Source of the DNA: Bradyrhizobium sp. CCBAU 53338
Lineage (GTDB): Bacteria; Pseudomonadota; Alphaproteobacteria; Rhizobiales; Xanthobacteraceae
Direction: 5' to 3'
Length of the DNA stretch: 64,000 nt
Assembly: GCF_015291665.1 (NCBI RefSeq)
Contig: NZ_CP030048.1
Span: 5,146,001 to 5,210,000 of the forward strand
The notes under the pieces: model-generated
What the model was told of the DNA's origin: nothing
Database searches by the model: none
The model's input: the letters and a program-made list of their open reading frames with translations, nothing else
Shown here: piece after piece, positions 48,420-56,731 of the stretch
How the letters are laid out: each line of letters begins with the position of its first letter
Position numbering within the stretch: the first letter of the stretch is position 1
Made by a program: the position numbers and the translations under genes

Positions 48420-49052
48420 GTGATCGATGCAGGCCGAAAGACGCTCTTCTTGCTGCTCCTCCTTTTCGCGATCCCGGCGAACGACTGCTCCGCGCAGACA
48501 CCGCCGCCGCCATTCGACGAACATGCGCTTGAGCGCGTGCCGCCGACGGTCGTGAAGAGATTGGCGACCCGCTTTTCGCTGGGCGCATTCGCCGGCCGCT
48601 TCGAGGAGACGCCGCTCGGCGCGGTCCGCGATGCCGTGGGCGAAGGGGCCATCCAACACCAGGGCGACGCTGGAGGTAGCATCTATTGGCTGTGTTATCG
48701 GCGCGCGCAGCATCGACTATGGGTCGTGTCCGGAGAGATCGGCGGCACGGACCATCTCGTCACGGAGATCGTTGAAGAGCTCACCGAGAAAGACGTCGGG
48801 GCCTCGACCGATTGCGCCATCATTCCGGAAAAGTTCTCGCCCGTCGTCTTCGACGGCAAGCTGCAGTTAGGCATGGCGCGTCAGGCGGTGATCACGGCGT
48901 TGGGACCGCCGTCGAAGTCGGAAGCTGCTCAGATGGTGTATTCTCACAGCGGAAAACGCGCGCACGGTTTCGACGAGACTGCATGGCTCATTCTCCGATT
49001 TCGTGAGGACAAGCTGGTGTCCATGCGCGGCGGAAAGACCACCACGAATTGA
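48420..49052 (+). CDS. Exported hypothetical protein
   Basis: This 210-residue protein begins with GTG and a signal peptide (KTLFLLLLLFAIPANDCSAQT), then a globular region with no recognised motif. It is in the accessory insert between hpnH and hpnG, next to the IS element (68 bases beyond its right end). A GCTGAGGATAG sequence gives a moderate ribosome binding site. Function unknown. Confidence 0.65.
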   Translation: MIDAGRKTLFLLLLLFAIPANDCSAQTPPPPFDEHALERVPPTVVKRLATRFSLGAFAGRFEETPLGAVRDAVGEGAIQHQGDAGGSIYWLCYRRAQHRLWVVSGEIGGTDHLVTEIVEELTEKDVGASTDCAIIPEKFSPVVFDGKLQLGMARQAVITALGPPSKSEAAQMVYSHSGKRAHGFDETAWLILRFREDKLVSMRGGKTTTN

Positions 49053-49070
49053 AGTGGCTGCGAGCAACCC

Positions 49071-49103
49071 GTAGGATGGGTTGAGCTCTTCGCGAAACCC
49101 ATC
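49071..49103. repeat. REP hairpin, left of RAYT relic
   Basis: This 33-base repeat contains the hairpin GATGGGTT...AACCCATC and is nearly the exact inverted copy of the repeat at 49367-49398. Such REPs flank RAYT transposase genes. Confidence 0.75.
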
Positions 49104-49120
49104 GCGCTTGTTTCTTCCTA

Positions 49121-49357
49121 ATGCCACATCACGACCACGTACTGTCGCAACTTCGTTCGAGGCAAATGCCTCTTTACCGTCGATCCGGCGGAACGGAAGC
49201 TATCGTCGCTCACGGATCATGTCGAGCTGTTGCGCGCGGCGTTTCGCGAGACGCGCCAACGCCATCTATTCACGATCGACGCCATCGTGGTGTTGACTAT
49301 CCGGCCGACTGGGCCGGCGATCTGTCGGATGATGGCCGCGATTACGAAGAGCGGTGA
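49121..49357 (+). pseudogene. REP-associated tyrosine transposase (RAYT) relic
   Basis: The region begins like RAYT (YCRNFVRGKCLFTV, then SLTDHVELLRAAFRETRQRH and LFTIDAIVVL), but the catalytic core with the HUH motif that should follow (PDHLHAIW-like) is missing. The sequence jumps frame to DYPADWAGDLSDDGRDYEER, which resembles the family C-terminus, with a stop at 49357. An internal deletion plus an early frameshift explain it. It lies between two inverted REPs. Frames: the start ATG at 49121 is in another frame from the RNFVRG stretch, so no protein is expected. Confidence 0.7.
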
Positions 49358-49366
49358 CCGAGAAGA

Positions 49367-49398
49367 GATGGGTTTCGCAAGGGCTCAACCCATCCTAC
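49367..49398. repeat. REP hairpin, right of RAYT relic
   Basis: This 32-base repeat reads GATGGGTTTCGCAAGGGC... and is the inverted near-copy of the REP at 49071-49103. It lies 10 bases after the RAYT relic stop. Confidence 0.75.
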
Positions 49399-49448
49399 GA
49401 AGTGACGCTTCGCGACAGCGCGGTCCATCCGGACTGACTACGGGCACC

Positions 49449-49488
49449 AAACAAAAGGCCCGATCGCCATTGGCGACCGGGCCTTTTC
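49449..49488 (-). terminator. Rho-independent terminator after hpnG
   Basis: On the minus strand a 12-bp stem (49457-49468 with 49472-49483, one mismatch as G-T/A) is followed by TTTTGTTT. It ends the hpnCDE-shc-hpnG operon 23 bases after the hpnG stop. Its core closely resembles the hpnH terminator at 46387. Confidence 0.8.
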
Positions 49489-49510
49489 TTTGTCAGCTCT
49501 CCGACCCCGC

Positions 49511-50260
49511 TCAGATCGTCTCCGCCACCAGCGCCTCGCTGTCCACGAGCTCCGTCCCGATCAGAAAATCGCGGCAGCCACGCAGCGAGCGCAGCGCGCG
49601 GTTGAAGTCGATGCCGGTCGAGACCAGCGCGTGGAGCGTTGCCGGATTGCGCACGATGCCGCGCAGGACGGCGGCGAGGTCGATCTGGCCGTTCGGCTTG
49701 ATCGCGGCGCGGGCGATTGCCGGCAGTGCGCGATGGGCGGGATCGCTGATGACGCGGACCGCGGCGAACGGCAGCCCAACCTCGGCAGCATAGGCGGCCG
49801 CGATGTGGCTCTCCATGTCGACGGCGAAGGCGCCGGTCTCCGAATGCAGCGCCGCCTTGCAAGACGAGCCCGTGACCACTTCCTCGGCGCCGGCCAGGGA
49901 GCCGCGCACGACGCGGCGGCGGCCGGAGGTCAGCTTGTCGATCAGGTCGTCGCTAAGCGACAGGCCGGCGCCCCAGCGGGCATCGCCCGAGAGCACCTCG
50001 GTTGCCACCACGACGTCGCCGGAGCGCAAGCTCGGGTCGAGCCCGCCGGCCACGCCGAACGAGATCACGCCGCGAATCGTCTGGGGATCCACCACCGTCA
50101 GAAGCGCCCGCAATTGGGTCGGGCTGCTGGACGAGCAGATCACGGCCATGCCAGGGCCGGCCGCAATTCGGGCTTCCTGCACCAGTCCAGTCACGATCAG
50201 GATCGGCCGCGGATCAATGGCATTGCCCGCGGTAATATAGTCCCCCGTCCCCAAAGTCAC
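49511..50260 (-). CDS. hpnG: HpnG, adenosylhopane nucleosidase/phosphorylase
   Basis: This 249-residue nucleoside-phosphorylase-fold protein (VTGLVQEARIAAGPGMAVICSSSSPTQL; FGVAGGLDPSLRSGDVVVATEV; DMESHIAAAYAAEVGLPFAAVRVISD) removes adenine from adenosylhopane to give ribosylhopane. The start was set at GTG 50260: it overlaps the shc stop (GTGA) and follows an AGGGG ribosome binding site inside shc. The frame stays open farther upstream to 50407, but this overlaps shc and is rejected. It is the last gene of the operon. Confidence 0.9.
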   Translation of the reverse strand: MTLGTGDYITAGNAIDPRPILIVTGLVQEARIAAGPGMAVICSSSSPTQLRALLTVVDPQTIRGVISFGVAGGLDPSLRSGDVVVATEVLSGDARWGAGLSLSDDLIDKLTSGRRRVVRGSLAGAEEVVTGSSCKAALHSETGAFAVDMESHIAAAYAAEVGLPFAAVRVISDPAHRALPAIARAAIKPNGQIDLAAVLRGIVRNPATLHALVSTGIDFNRALRSLRGCRDFLIGTELVDSEALVAETI

Positions 50261-52209
50261 ATCCCGACCCCTACCACCCTGCTGTTGGTGTTCCGCAAGT
50301 TCCGATACCGCGCCAGTGCCCACAACGGGAAGAACTTTGGGTAACCATGATAACGTAGATAGAACACGCGGGGGAAGCCTGTGGCGGTGTAACGCTGCTC
50401 GTCCCACAGTCCTTTTTCGTTCTGTGTTGCAATCAGGTACTCCACCCCGCGGGCGACGGCCGGGTGATCAACCTCGCCAGCAGCCATCAGGGCAAGCAAG
50501 GCCCATGCCGTTTGCGAGGCGGTCGAGGGCGCGGCCTCCCATCCCCGGTAGTCGAGCCGGTAGCTGACCGCGTCCTCGCCCCAGCCGCCGTCCTTGTTCT
50601 GGATCGAGGCCAGCCAATCGGCAGCCTTGCGCATCATGGGGTCGTTGCGGTCGACGCCGGCCATGTTGAGGGCGCAGAGCACCGACCAGGTTCCATAGAT
50701 GAAGTTCATGCCCCAGCGGCCGTACCAGGACCCCTCGGGGTGCTGGGTCTTCCGGAGGTAGGCCACCCCGTCGGCGACGTGCTTGCTGGTCTTCTCGGTC
50801 TCGCCGAGCTGGGCCAGCATCGAGATGCAGCGCGCGGTGACGTCCTCGGTCGGCGGATCGAGCAGCGCGCCGTGGTCCGAAAACGGGATGTTGTTCAGGT
50901 AATATTCGAGGTTGTTGACGTCGAAGGCCGCCCAGCCGCCGTCGTCGCTCTGCATGCCCTCGATCCACTCGCGGCCGCGGTCGATCGCGGCATCGTAGCC
51001 GGTCGCACCATGCTCCCGGCGCATGCGGTCCATCGACATCACCACGACGGCGGTGTCGTCCAGATCGGGGTAATGCGCATTGTTGTACTGGAACGCCCAG
51101 CCGCCCGGACGCACGTCGGGCCGCTTCACCGCCCAGTCGCCCTTCACCTCGAGCTCTTGCCGCGGGATCAACCAGTCGAGGCCTTGCCTCGCCGCAGGCA
51201 CGGCCTTGTCGCCGCCGGCTTCCAGCAGCGCGTGGGCGGTCAGCGTGGTGTCCCACACCGGCGAGACGCAGGGCTGGCAATAGGCCTCGTCGCCCTTGAT
51301 CACGAGCAGCTTGTCGATGCCCCGGCGCGTGATCGCGCGCGGCGGGAACGTCTCGTCCTTGCCGAGCGCGTCATACATCATGACGATGTTGGCCATGGGC
51401 GGATAGATCGCGCCCATGCCGTCCTCGCCGTTGAGCCGCTCTTCGGTGAAGGCGAGCGCGGCATCGATCGCGCGCTTGCGCAGGCGTCTCGGAAACATCG
51501 GCTCGACCACGCGCAGGATGCCGTCGAGCGCGCGGAACAGCACGAACCAGGCCATGCTCTGGTGCGGCGCCTTGGCAGTCATGCCGATCGAGCGCGGATC
51601 CTGCAGGAACAGCTCGTCGATACCGACGCCTTTCGGATTCCTCGCGCGCGGCTTCAGCGCGGCGATCACCATCAGCGGCACCATCGTGGTGCGCGCCCAG
51701 TAGGAGATCTTGTTGAGGTGGAACGGCGACCAGAACGGCAGCAGCACGATCTCGATCGGCAGCACCGGCACCGCGCGCCAGGTCACCACGCCGAAGGTCG
51801 CGAGCAGGAAGCGGGTGAAGACGTTGCTGTTGATCGCACCGCCACGGGCGTGGATCGCCTCGCGCGCGCGCACCATGTGCGGCGCGGCCACGGAATCGCC
51901 GATCATCTTCAGCGCGAAATAGGCCTTCACGCTGGCGCTCATGTCGAACTCGCCGTCATGCACCAGCGGCCAGCCGCCATGGGCACCCTGGACGCGGCGC
52001 AGATAGTTGCCGATCTTGGCCTCGAGCGCTACGTCGACGGGCTCGGCGAGGTAATGGCGCAGCAGGATGTATTCGGCCGGAATGGTGCAGTCGGCCTCGA
52101 GCTCGAAAACCCAATGGCCGTCGGGCTGCTGGAAGCCGAGCACGCCTTGCGTGGCCGACGCAATGCTCGATTCCAAAGCTTCGCCGCTGGTCGGGTTCAC
52201 GGAATCCAT
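50257..52209 (-). CDS. shc: Squalene-hopene cyclase
   Basis: This 650-residue membrane-associated enzyme cyclizes squalene to hopene and diplopterol. The catalytic DxDD motif is at residues 382-385 (DLDDTA), and several QW repeats are visible (QSDDGGWAAFD, GSWYGRWGMNFIYGTW, NKDGGWGED). The start at 52209 follows an AGGAG ribosome binding site and gives the usual family length; longer starts are rejected. It overlaps hpnG by 4 bases (GTGA) and lies 64 bases after hpnE. Confidence 0.95.
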   Translation of the reverse strand: MDSVNPTSGEALESSIASATQGVLGFQQPDGHWVFELEADCTIPAEYILLRHYLAEPVDVALEAKIGNYLRRVQGAHGGWPLVHDGEFDMSASVKAYFALKMIGDSVAAPHMVRAREAIHARGGAINSNVFTRFLLATFGVVTWRAVPVLPIEIVLLPFWSPFHLNKISYWARTTMVPLMVIAALKPRARNPKGVGIDELFLQDPRSIGMTAKAPHQSMAWFVLFRALDGILRVVEPMFPRRLRKRAIDAALAFTEERLNGEDGMGAIYPPMANIVMMYDALGKDETFPPRAITRRGIDKLLVIKGDEAYCQPCVSPVWDTTLTAHALLEAGGDKAVPAARQGLDWLIPRQELEVKGDWAVKRPDVRPGGWAFQYNNAHYPDLDDTAVVVMSMDRMRREHGATGYDAAIDRGREWIEGMQSDDGGWAAFDVNNLEYYLNNIPFSDHGALLDPPTEDVTARCISMLAQLGETEKTSKHVADGVAYLRKTQHPEGSWYGRWGMNFIYGTWSVLCALNMAGVDRNDPMMRKAADWLASIQNKDGGWGEDAVSYRLDYRGWEAAPSTASQTAWALLALMAAGEVDHPAVARGVEYLIATQNEKGLWDEQRYTATGFPRVFYLRYHGYPKFFPLWALARYRNLRNTNSRVVGVGM

Positions 52210-52273
52210 GTCGCTCGATTGCTCCTGATGTCGAATTGAAGATGACCGGCACATTGCCCGTCGGGGCCGCTTG

Positions 52274-53530
52274 TCAGGATCCTTTGGCGGCCAGCACCAG
52301 ATCCGCGGCGCGATCGCCTGACCGGACCGATCCCTCGATCGTTGCAGGCAATCCCGTAGCAGTCCAGTCACCGGCGAGGAACAGGTTTTTCAGCGACGTG
52401 ACCGGCCCTGGACGCAGGGCGTTCTGCGCCGGCGTTGCCGCAAATGTGGCACGGCGCTCGCGCACGATCTGCCACGGCGGCAGCTCGCCGGAGACACCGC
52501 CGGCCGCGCAGACGTCGTTCCAGATCGCCTGCGCCAGTTCCTCGCGCGGCATGTCGACCAGGCGGTCGCCATTGCTGATGGTGACGGACAGCCGGTTCGG
52601 GAAGGCGAACAGCCATTCCACCACGCCGCCGATCACGCCCAGGATCGGCGCCGAGCCCGGCGGCGGCGTGATGCGGAAATGCGCATTGACGATGGCGCGG
52701 AATTCGGTCGGCGCCGTCAAGCCCGGCAGCAGGCTCGTGGCCGCGCGCGGCGGCACCGCCATCACGATCACGTCGCCAACGCCAAGCTGGACCACGTCCT
52801 CGCCGCCGAAGTTCAGCGCGCTGACCTTGCCGTCAGTCGTGACGAACGAGCGCAGCTCATGGCCGAGCTGAACGGTGTGGCCACGCTCAGCCAAAAATTT
52901 CACGGCAGGCTCGATCAGCACGGCGCTGAGGCCGTCGCGCGCGATCAGCGGACGGCAGGCCTGCCCGCCGGCAAGCAGCGTCTCGCGCACGATCGCGCCG
53001 GCAAGCCCGGCCGAGCCTTCGGGCGGATCGACGTTGAGCGCCGCGAGCAGCAGCGGCTGCACCAGGCGATGATAGAGCGTGCCTTCGCAAGGAATGGACT
53101 TGCCGACCAGCGTCTGTTCCGACGCCCAGACCAGCGGCGCCAGCTTGAGATAATCGGTGAGGCCCGTGTCGGGCACGCGGCGACCCTCGTCGAACACCCA
53201 GGTCGGCCACCGGCCGGTGCCGAGATCGATCTGCCAGCGCTGACCGGTCTTGATGTCGACGAAGGGAAACTGAGCGCTCTCGGGGCCGACGAGGCCGGCT
53301 TCGGTGCCGATCGAGCGCGCGTAGGCGCGCGCGTGGCTGTTGCCGGACAACAGCAGATGATTGCCGTTGTCGATGGTGAGATTGGTGGCGCCGTCGAAAT
53401 ACGAGCGGCAGCGGCCGCCGGCCTGGTGCGTCGCCTCGTGCACGGCGACCTTGTAGCCGGCGTTGGCGAGCCGCACAGCGGCGGAGAGGCCGGAAATTCC
53501 AGCGCCGATGATGTGAGCTGTGTCTTGCAT
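52274..53530 (-). CDS. hpnE: HpnE, hydroxysqualene dehydroxylase
   Basis: This 418-residue FAD-dependent amine-oxidase-fold protein has the N-terminal FAD motif IIGAGISGLSAAVRLANAG and the C-terminal NLFLAGDWTATGLPATIEGSVRSG. HpnE reduces hydroxysqualene to squalene. The start shares one base with the hpnD stop (TGATG), which fixes the start at 53530 and implies coupled translation. Confidence 0.92.
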   Translation of the reverse strand: MQDTAHIIGAGISGLSAAVRLANAGYKVAVHEATHQAGGRCRSYFDGATNLTIDNGNHLLLSGNSHARAYARSIGTEAGLVGPESAQFPFVDIKTGQRWQIDLGTGRWPTWVFDEGRRVPDTGLTDYLKLAPLVWASEQTLVGKSIPCEGTLYHRLVQPLLLAALNVDPPEGSAGLAGAIVRETLLAGGQACRPLIARDGLSAVLIEPAVKFLAERGHTVQLGHELRSFVTTDGKVSALNFGGEDVVQLGVGDVIVMAVPPRAATSLLPGLTAPTEFRAIVNAHFRITPPPGSAPILGVIGGVVEWLFAFPNRLSVTISNGDRLVDMPREELAQAIWNDVCAAGGVSGELPPWQIVRERRATFAATPAQNALRPGPVTSLKNLFLAGDWTATGLPATIEGSVRSGDRAADLVLAAKGS

Positions 53531-54369
53531 CAGATGAAAGCGTAGCGGAGCAGGATCAAGATGCGCGTGACCTTCGACACACGCACCGGCTCGCGCGGCG
53601 CGTTGAAGCCGCGCGCGATCAGGAGGTCCAGAATGGAATGATAGTACTTCGACATGATCCGCGGCGCGCGCACCGCGCGGCGCCTGTTGCGGTTCATGAT
53701 CTCGTCCGACTTCTCGAAATGCGCTTTCGCGCGCTGCGTCAGCGGCAGGCAGACCTTTGGCAGCGCACGCTGGGCGGTCACGCGGTTCGGATCGTCGGAG
53801 GTGATGCCGGCATGCAGCAGCGCCTCGCGCGGCAGATAGAGCCGGCCGAGACCGGCGTCCTCGTCGATGTCGCGCAGGATGTTGGTGAGCTGGAGCGCTC
53901 GGCCGAGGTGATAGGCGAGCAGGATGCCGTCGTCTTCGGGCAGGCCGAACACCCGCACCGACAAGCGTCCCACGGCGCTGGCGACGCGATCGCAGTAGAG
54001 ATCCAGCGTCGCCATGTCGGGCGCGCGGATGTCCTGCGGCACGTCCATTTCCATGCCGTCGACGATGGCGAGGAAATCCTCGCGCTTCAGACCGAAGGTC
54101 TTCACCGAGGCGACGTAGTCCTTCAGGCGCGGCGGCGGATTGCCCTGATAGAGCGCGTCGATGTCGTTGCGCCACTCCTGGAGCGCGGCGAGCCGCTCGT
54201 CGCGCGGGCCGTCGGAATCGGCGATGTCGTCGACCTGGCGACAGAAGCTGTAGATCTGGAACATCGCCTCGCGCTGGTCGCGCGGCAGGATGCGCATCGC
54301 AGCGTAGAAGGAGCTGTTCGATGCGGACGAGCCGTAATTGGCGCCGGGCGCGGTCGCCTCAAGCGTCAT
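53530..54369 (-). CDS. hpnD: HpnD, presqualene diphosphate synthase
   Basis: This 279-residue trans-isoprenyl diphosphate synthase-like protein (squalene/phytoene synthase family) joins two farnesyl diphosphates. Asp-rich motifs: VDDIAD at residues 46-51 and NILRDIDEDAGLGRLYLP later. The start at 54369 overlaps the end of hpnC by 11 bases. Translation coupling with hpnE (TGATG). Confidence 0.92.
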   Translation of the reverse strand: MTLEATAPGANYGSSASNSSFYAAMRILPRDQREAMFQIYSFCRQVDDIADSDGPRDERLAALQEWRNDIDALYQGNPPPRLKDYVASVKTFGLKREDFLAIVDGMEMDVPQDIRAPDMATLDLYCDRVASAVGRLSVRVFGLPEDDGILLAYHLGRALQLTNILRDIDEDAGLGRLYLPREALLHAGITSDDPNRVTAQRALPKVCLPLTQRAKAHFEKSDEIMNRNRRRAVRAPRIMSKYYHSILDLLIARGFNAPREPVRVSKVTRILILLRYAFI

Positions 54370-55243
54370 GGGCAGTCCCCGGATTCGAGATGGCCTTGCG
54401 GCCGATCGCACGGCGGCCGATTTCACCGACGATGCCGGCAAGGCTGAAAACGAGCAGCTCGAACTTGTTCAGGTGCACGCGCTCGCGCAAGGGATCGCGC
54501 ACCTTCAAGAGGCGCACGATGCGATCGGCATAAGCCTGGATCACCGCGACGTCGATGCCGAGGCGGACATCCCGGATCTCGCCGCTCAGCGACCTGCCTT
54601 CGCCGAGCAGCGCTTCGTTGCGCACGGCGAGCCCCTGAAGACAGGCCAGCATTGCCGGCGGCGACCGCGCAAGGCCGAGCTGTTCGACCGAGGCGCCGCT
54701 TGCGGCCAGCGCATCGCGCGGCAGGTAGACGCGGTTGAGCTCGCGATAATCCTTGCCGCAATCCTGGAGATGGTTGTTGATCTGGAGGCCGGCGCAGAGC
54801 GCGTCCGACGCTGCCCAGGTCGCGGTGCTCTCGCCATGGACGTCGAGCATGAAGCGGCCGACCGGCATCGCCGAATAGCGGCAATAATGGATCACTTCGT
54901 CCCAGTTTTCGTAGCGGAGCTTGGTCACGTCCATGCGGAACGCGATGAGTACGTCGAGCGCGTGGCGCGGTGCCATGCCGCGTTCGGCGAGCGCACGCCG
55001 CAGCGCGACGGCCTCGGCCTGGGTGTCGCCCGTGCCGAGCAGTTCCGCCTCGAGCAGGTCGAGATAGCGAAGCTTTTCGTCCGCCGGCAGGGTCGCGTGA
55101 TCGGCGATGTCGTCGGCGGTCCGGACGAAATTGTAGTACGCCAGGATCAGGGCGCGATGACGCGGATGAATGATCCAGGACGCGACGGGGAAATTCTCGT
55201 CGCGGTCACCTTTGCCGGATCGCAATTCGCTCGCAGAGGTCAT
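54359..55243 (-). CDS. hpnC: HpnC, hydroxysqualene synthase
   Basis: This 294-residue squalene/phytoene-synthase family protein has the first Asp-rich motif TADDIADH (residues 43-49) and the second NNHLQDCGKDYRELNRVYLP. HpnC converts presqualene diphosphate to hydroxysqualene. Start at 55243 chosen because it matches the family N-terminus (SGKGDRDENFPVAS); the frame stays open to 55327. First gene of the hpnCDE-shc-hpnG operon. Confidence 0.92.
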   Translation of the reverse strand: MTSASELRSGKGDRDENFPVASWIIHPRHRALILAYYNFVRTADDIADHATLPADEKLRYLDLLEAELLGTGDTQAEAVALRRALAERGMAPRHALDVLIAFRMDVTKLRYENWDEVIHYCRYSAMPVGRFMLDVHGESTATWAASDALCAGLQINNHLQDCGKDYRELNRVYLPRDALAASGASVEQLGLARSPPAMLACLQGLAVRNEALLGEGRSLSGEIRDVRLGIDVAVIQAYADRIVRLLKVRDPLRERVHLNKFELLVFSLAGIVGEIGRRAIGRKAISNPGTAHDA

Positions 55244-55391
55244 CGAGGGCTGATCAACAATCGTTTGGACAGGAAGGGCTTTTGCGTTCGCGCGGGCTCG
55301 TGCCGGCGACGCCGCCGCGGCCCCCATATAGGGGAATACGGCCGCAAAACCAATCCTGTCGCGCGATGGCAGCCCTTCCTGATCCGGCCTG

Positions 55392-55416
55392 AAAAGGCGG
55401 CCCCGGGGCCGCCCTT
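55392..55416 (-). terminator. Terminator after the small Cys-rich protein gene
   Basis: A perfect GC-rich palindrome (AAGGCGGCCCC / GGGGCCGCCTT) is followed on the minus strand by TTTTC. It lies just downstream of the 77-residue protein gene and before hpnC, suggesting separate transcription of the hopanoid operon. Confidence 0.65.
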
Positions 55417-55434
55417 GTGGGCCAGTGGCCGAGC

Positions 55435-55668
55435 TTACTGGTTATGGTTCTTCAGGACCTGGTCGCAGCCCTGCGAGATCTTGGCCCGATTCTCCTTGAG
55501 GCAGGCCAGGATGGTGAAATCGCCCTGGTCGATAACCGGACGGCAGAACTTCTGCACGTCGCGCGTGCAGGCCTTCTGCTCGGCGTCCGTGCCACGCCCC
55601 TGCTGGGCAAACGCAGCCGTGGACAGGGTTGCCGACAGCACGGTGAGAGCGACGAGAAGCTTACGCAT
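55435..55668 (-). CDS. Small exported cysteine-rich protein
   Basis: This 77-residue protein has a signal peptide (LLVALTVLSATLSTAAFAQQ) and a short domain with four cysteines (KACTRDVQKFC, ILACLKENRAKISQGC) in the cysteine-rich-repeat pattern. A periplasmic location is expected. It lies upstream of hpnC on the same strand but has its own terminator. Function unknown. Confidence 0.8.
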   Translation of the reverse strand: MRKLLVALTVLSATLSTAAFAQQGRGTDAEQKACTRDVQKFCRPVIDQGDFTILACLKENRAKISQGCDQVLKNHNQ

Positions 55669-56146
55669 TGTATTCCTTCATTCTGACGGCAGAATCGCAC
55701 CAATCCCGGACAGCACAGGGCGGACGACGGGAACGGAATGTTCTGATGGCAAGTTACCGCGGGAAGCGAGCGGTACCGGAGAAGGCCACAAGCGCTGGTA
55801 AATGCGGCCAAATTGGTGCCGCACCGACCAAATAAGGTCTTCCCTCGACCTTCATTGGCAGATGTAAGGGTTTGATACTACGTCATAATTCGGACAGGCG
55901 GCGTTTTACTGCATACCTGTTGCAGAGCTGCATCTGTCCGGCCGGCCGCCTCGGCCGGAAACACATGGAAACAGAGAGAATCCGGGGCCGGACCCGTGGC
56001 AACAGCGCTTTGCGAGCCTGACATCGCGGGCGGTCGGGTTCCGAGCCGGATCCAGCCGCTTGAACCTGAGACAGGCTCGCAACACTAAACTTTCGATGCG
56101 GCGAGACCCCTGCAATGCGCGGGCGTCGTTCCAAAACGGGATATTG
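55669..56146. other. Divergent intergenic region
   Basis: About 480 bases lie between two divergent small exported-protein genes. Short frames exist, but none is protein-like. A GGAAC at 55731 is not followed by CGTT at 16-17 bases, so it is not an EcfG-type promoter. No other site was recognised. Confidence 0.5.
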
Positions 56147-56647
56147 ATGATGAAATTCCTTGGGCGATCTGAACTGGCAATCAAGGCGGCCGGCATTGGT
56201 GCGGCGCTGCTCTTCTCAGTTGCGGCGAGCCACGCTCAGTCGTCCGGGCCGTTCGCCGGTTTCGACGGCGCGTGGACAGGCACCGGCACGGTGTCGCTGT
56301 CCGACGGCTCGACCGAGCGTATCCGCTGCAAGGCGGACTACAAGGTTGCCGGCACTGGCCTCAGCCTCAAGCAGGCGCTGCACTGCGCCTCCGACAGCTA
56401 CAAATTCGACCTCACCAGCGACGTGACGAGCCAGGGTGACCGTATCTCCGGCAATTGGAGCGAGGCCAGCCGCAACATCTTCGGCAATCTGCAGGGCACC
56501 GCCGGCGGCGGCCAGATCGACGTGTTCGTCGAGGCCAACGGCTTTGCCGCCAACCTGACGCTGCGCACCAACGGCACCAAGCAGACGGTGCAGATCTCCT
56601 CCAAGGGCGAGATCCGCGGCGTCAATATCACGATGACGAAGGGCTGA
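56147..56647 (+). CDS. Exported hypothetical protein
   Basis: This 166-residue protein has a signal peptide (IKAAGIGAALLFSVAASHAQ) and a beta-rich mature part (FDGAWTGTGTVSLSDGSTERIRC, ISGNWSEASRNIFGNLQGTAGG) resembling small periplasmic lipocalin-like proteins. The start at 56147 or 56150 is favoured by an ACGGGA sequence; upstream starts are rejected. It stands between the hopanoid operon and a second RND exporter. Function unknown. Confidence 0.7.
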   Translation: MMKFLGRSELAIKAAGIGAALLFSVAASHAQSSGPFAGFDGAWTGTGTVSLSDGSTERIRCKADYKVAGTGLSLKQALHCASDSYKFDLTSDVTSQGDRISGNWSEASRNIFGNLQGTAGGGQIDVFVEANGFAANLTLRTNGTKQTVQISSKGEIRGVNITMTKG

Positions 56648-56673
56648 TCGCCCTCTCTGCCTCGAAATAAATA

Positions 56674-56706
56674 AAGCCTCCGGTTTTCGCGAGCCGGGGG
56701 CTTTTT
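56674..56706 (+). terminator. Rho-independent terminator
   Basis: An AAGCCTCCGG / CCGGGGGCTT stem (one G-T pair) is followed by TTTTTG. It ends the transcript of the 166-residue protein gene. Confidence 0.8.
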
Positions 56707-56731
56707 GCTGTCGAGAACGTGTCGCCCCCGC

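Noticed and set aside
49121..49357. Functional RAYT transposase
   Set aside because: The catalytic core is missing and the frame is broken, so it is annotated as a relic.
50261..50407. N-terminal extension of HpnG inside shc
   Set aside because: The extension has no family similarity and lies over the conserved shc C-terminus; the GTG at 50260 fits better.
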